Assembly: GCF_003665095.1 (NCBI RefSeq)
Contig: NZ_RCHV01000002.1
Location: 186,001-250,000, forward strand
DNA from: Streptomyces sp. Z26
Lineage (GTDB): Bacteria; Actinomycetota; Actinomycetes; Streptomycetales; Streptomycetaceae
Direction: 5' to 3'
DNA length: 64,000 nucleotides
Position 1 is the stretch's first letter. Every line of letters starts with the position of its first letter. Of this stretch, positions 63,405-64,000 are shown piece by piece. The position numbers were made by a program, and so were the translations under genes. Under the pieces are notes generated by a model, which did no database searches, was not told the origin of the DNA, and saw only the letters and a list, made by a program, of their open reading frames with translations.

Positions 63405-64000
63405 CTACGGCTGCCCGGAGGCGCGGCGCAGGACGACGGTCGGGATCACGCCGACGGCCAGCACCCCGCTCGCCACGGCGAGCAGCGGATACCCGGCGCT
63501 CGCCGTCGTCAGGCCGGAGACCATGCCGCCGGTGGCGCCTGCGAGGGCCATGCCCACGTCCACCTGCCCTTGGACGGCGGCGGCCCTCCCCGGTGGCGCC
63601 GCCTCGGTGACCATGGCCGAACCACTCACGAGGGCGAGGTTCCAGCCGACCCCGAGCAGCGTGAGCGCGACGGCCGGACCGATCGTGTTCTGCGGTGGCA
63701 GCAGTCCGGCCAGCACCCCGGCCACCAGCAGGACCGCTCCGGAGGCCGCCGCGACAGGAGCCGCCCCCAGCCGGTCGACGAGAGATCCGCTCAGCCGCGA
63801 GGGCAGGAACATCGCCCCGACGTGCAGCGCGATCACCGTCCCGGCCGCCTGGGCGCTGTGACCGTGCGCGGTCATGTGTACGGGCGTCATGGTCATCACG
63901 GCGATCATCACCAGCTGCGCGGAGATCGTCACGGTGGCGCCGGTCATCACCCCGGAGGGCCACCGGTGGGTCGTCCGCCCCGGCACCGACGTGCCCGCTT
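63405..64000 (-). CDS. MFS transporter, C-terminal part (partial)
   Basis: At least 198 residues, open at the right window edge. Helices 7-12 are visible: VTISAQLVMIAVMTMTPVHMTAHGH, AGTVIALHVGAMFLPSRLSGSLVDRLG, GAVLLVAGVLAGLLP, VALTLLGVGWNLALVSGSAMVTEAAPPG and GVLAVGVIPTVVL. This is a drug-type exporter. The 5' half lies beyond the window. It is convergent with the MFS remnant. Confidence 0.8.
   Translation of the reverse strand, partial: AGTSVPGRTTHRWPSGVMTGATVTISAQLVMIAVMTMTPVHMTAHGHSAQAAGTVIALHVGAMFLPSRLSGSLVDRLGAAPVAAASGAVLLVAGVLAGLLPPQNTIGPAVALTLLGVGWNLALVSGSAMVTEAAPPGRAAAVQGQVDVGMALAGATGGMVSGLTTASAGYPLLAVASGVLAVGVIPTVVLRRASGQP

Overview
The window is high-GC actinobacterial chromosome, almost certainly Streptomyces. 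Base composition is above 70% GC by eye, third codon positions are nearly all G or C, GTG and TTG starts are common, and leaders carry GGAGG-type ribosome sites. Several marker genes agree: rbpA behind a perfect SigR-type promoter, paired Lnt and polyprenol-phosphate mannosyltransferase, an FMN-riboswitch rib operon with ribM, and a DUF5753 regulator beside a DUF574 methyltransferase. Most of the window is a conserved core segment. I see no prophage, insertion sequence, CRISPR array, tRNA or rRNA.

Layout. 1-1501: the right edge of an NRPS-independent siderophore cluster (end of an IucA/IucC synthetase, then a PLP decarboxylase). 1572-8459, mainly minus strand: glyoxalase-like protein, secreted protein, RlmA-like methyltransferase, SigF-type sigma factor, DEAD-box helicase with a cold-shock protein, FMN-binding protein and secreted endonuclease I. 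8652-11227, plus strand: a DoxX membrane protein behind two DasR-like sites, then a 64-residue membrane protein and a membrane-anchored FtsK/HerA-like ATPase. 11215-13574: a divergent MocR regulator and YczE membrane protein. 13880-17684: rbpA facing an lnt-ppm-fxsA operon. 18177-25687: amidohydrolase, Lrp regulator, zinc-ribbon protein, HhH-GPD protein, acyl-CoA dehydrogenase and GH36 alpha-galactosidase. 25746-35473: a PolA-like polymerase, three regulators or methyltransferases, a C39-like secreted protein, a tandem-repeat block, a uridine-kinase-like protein and an EccA-like AAA ATPase.

35524-38060 holds two CNNM/HlyC-type membrane proteins. 44909 down to 38413 is a single-strand run: FMN riboswitch, ribD, ribE, ribM, ribBA, ribH, hisE, hisG and a PH-domain protein. 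45097-47295 holds an MFS transporter and a DUF5995 protein. 52330 down to 47356 is a probable lysine catabolic locus: cationic amino acid permease, Lrp regulator, DavA-like amidase and DavB-like lysine 2-monooxygenase. It carries three phased repeats that may be the Lrp operator. 52604-60800, all minus strand, holds GuaB1, a CPA2 antiporter with its RCK_C partner, a SorC regulator, rpe, a small protein, rsmB and fmt. 61077-64000 holds a DNA-binding-like protein, an SGNH hydrolase, an MFS remnant and a truncated MFS transporter.

Gene ends are often marked by long perfect hairpins, and several contain the CGTACGG word that is strikingly over-represented throughout. The best candidates for new biology are the lysine locus and its operator, the small-protein/FtsK-like pair, the DasR-like sites before doxX, the FMN-riboswitch rib-his run with an internal 9-bp repeat, the 54-bp tandem repeats, and the CGTACG word bias.
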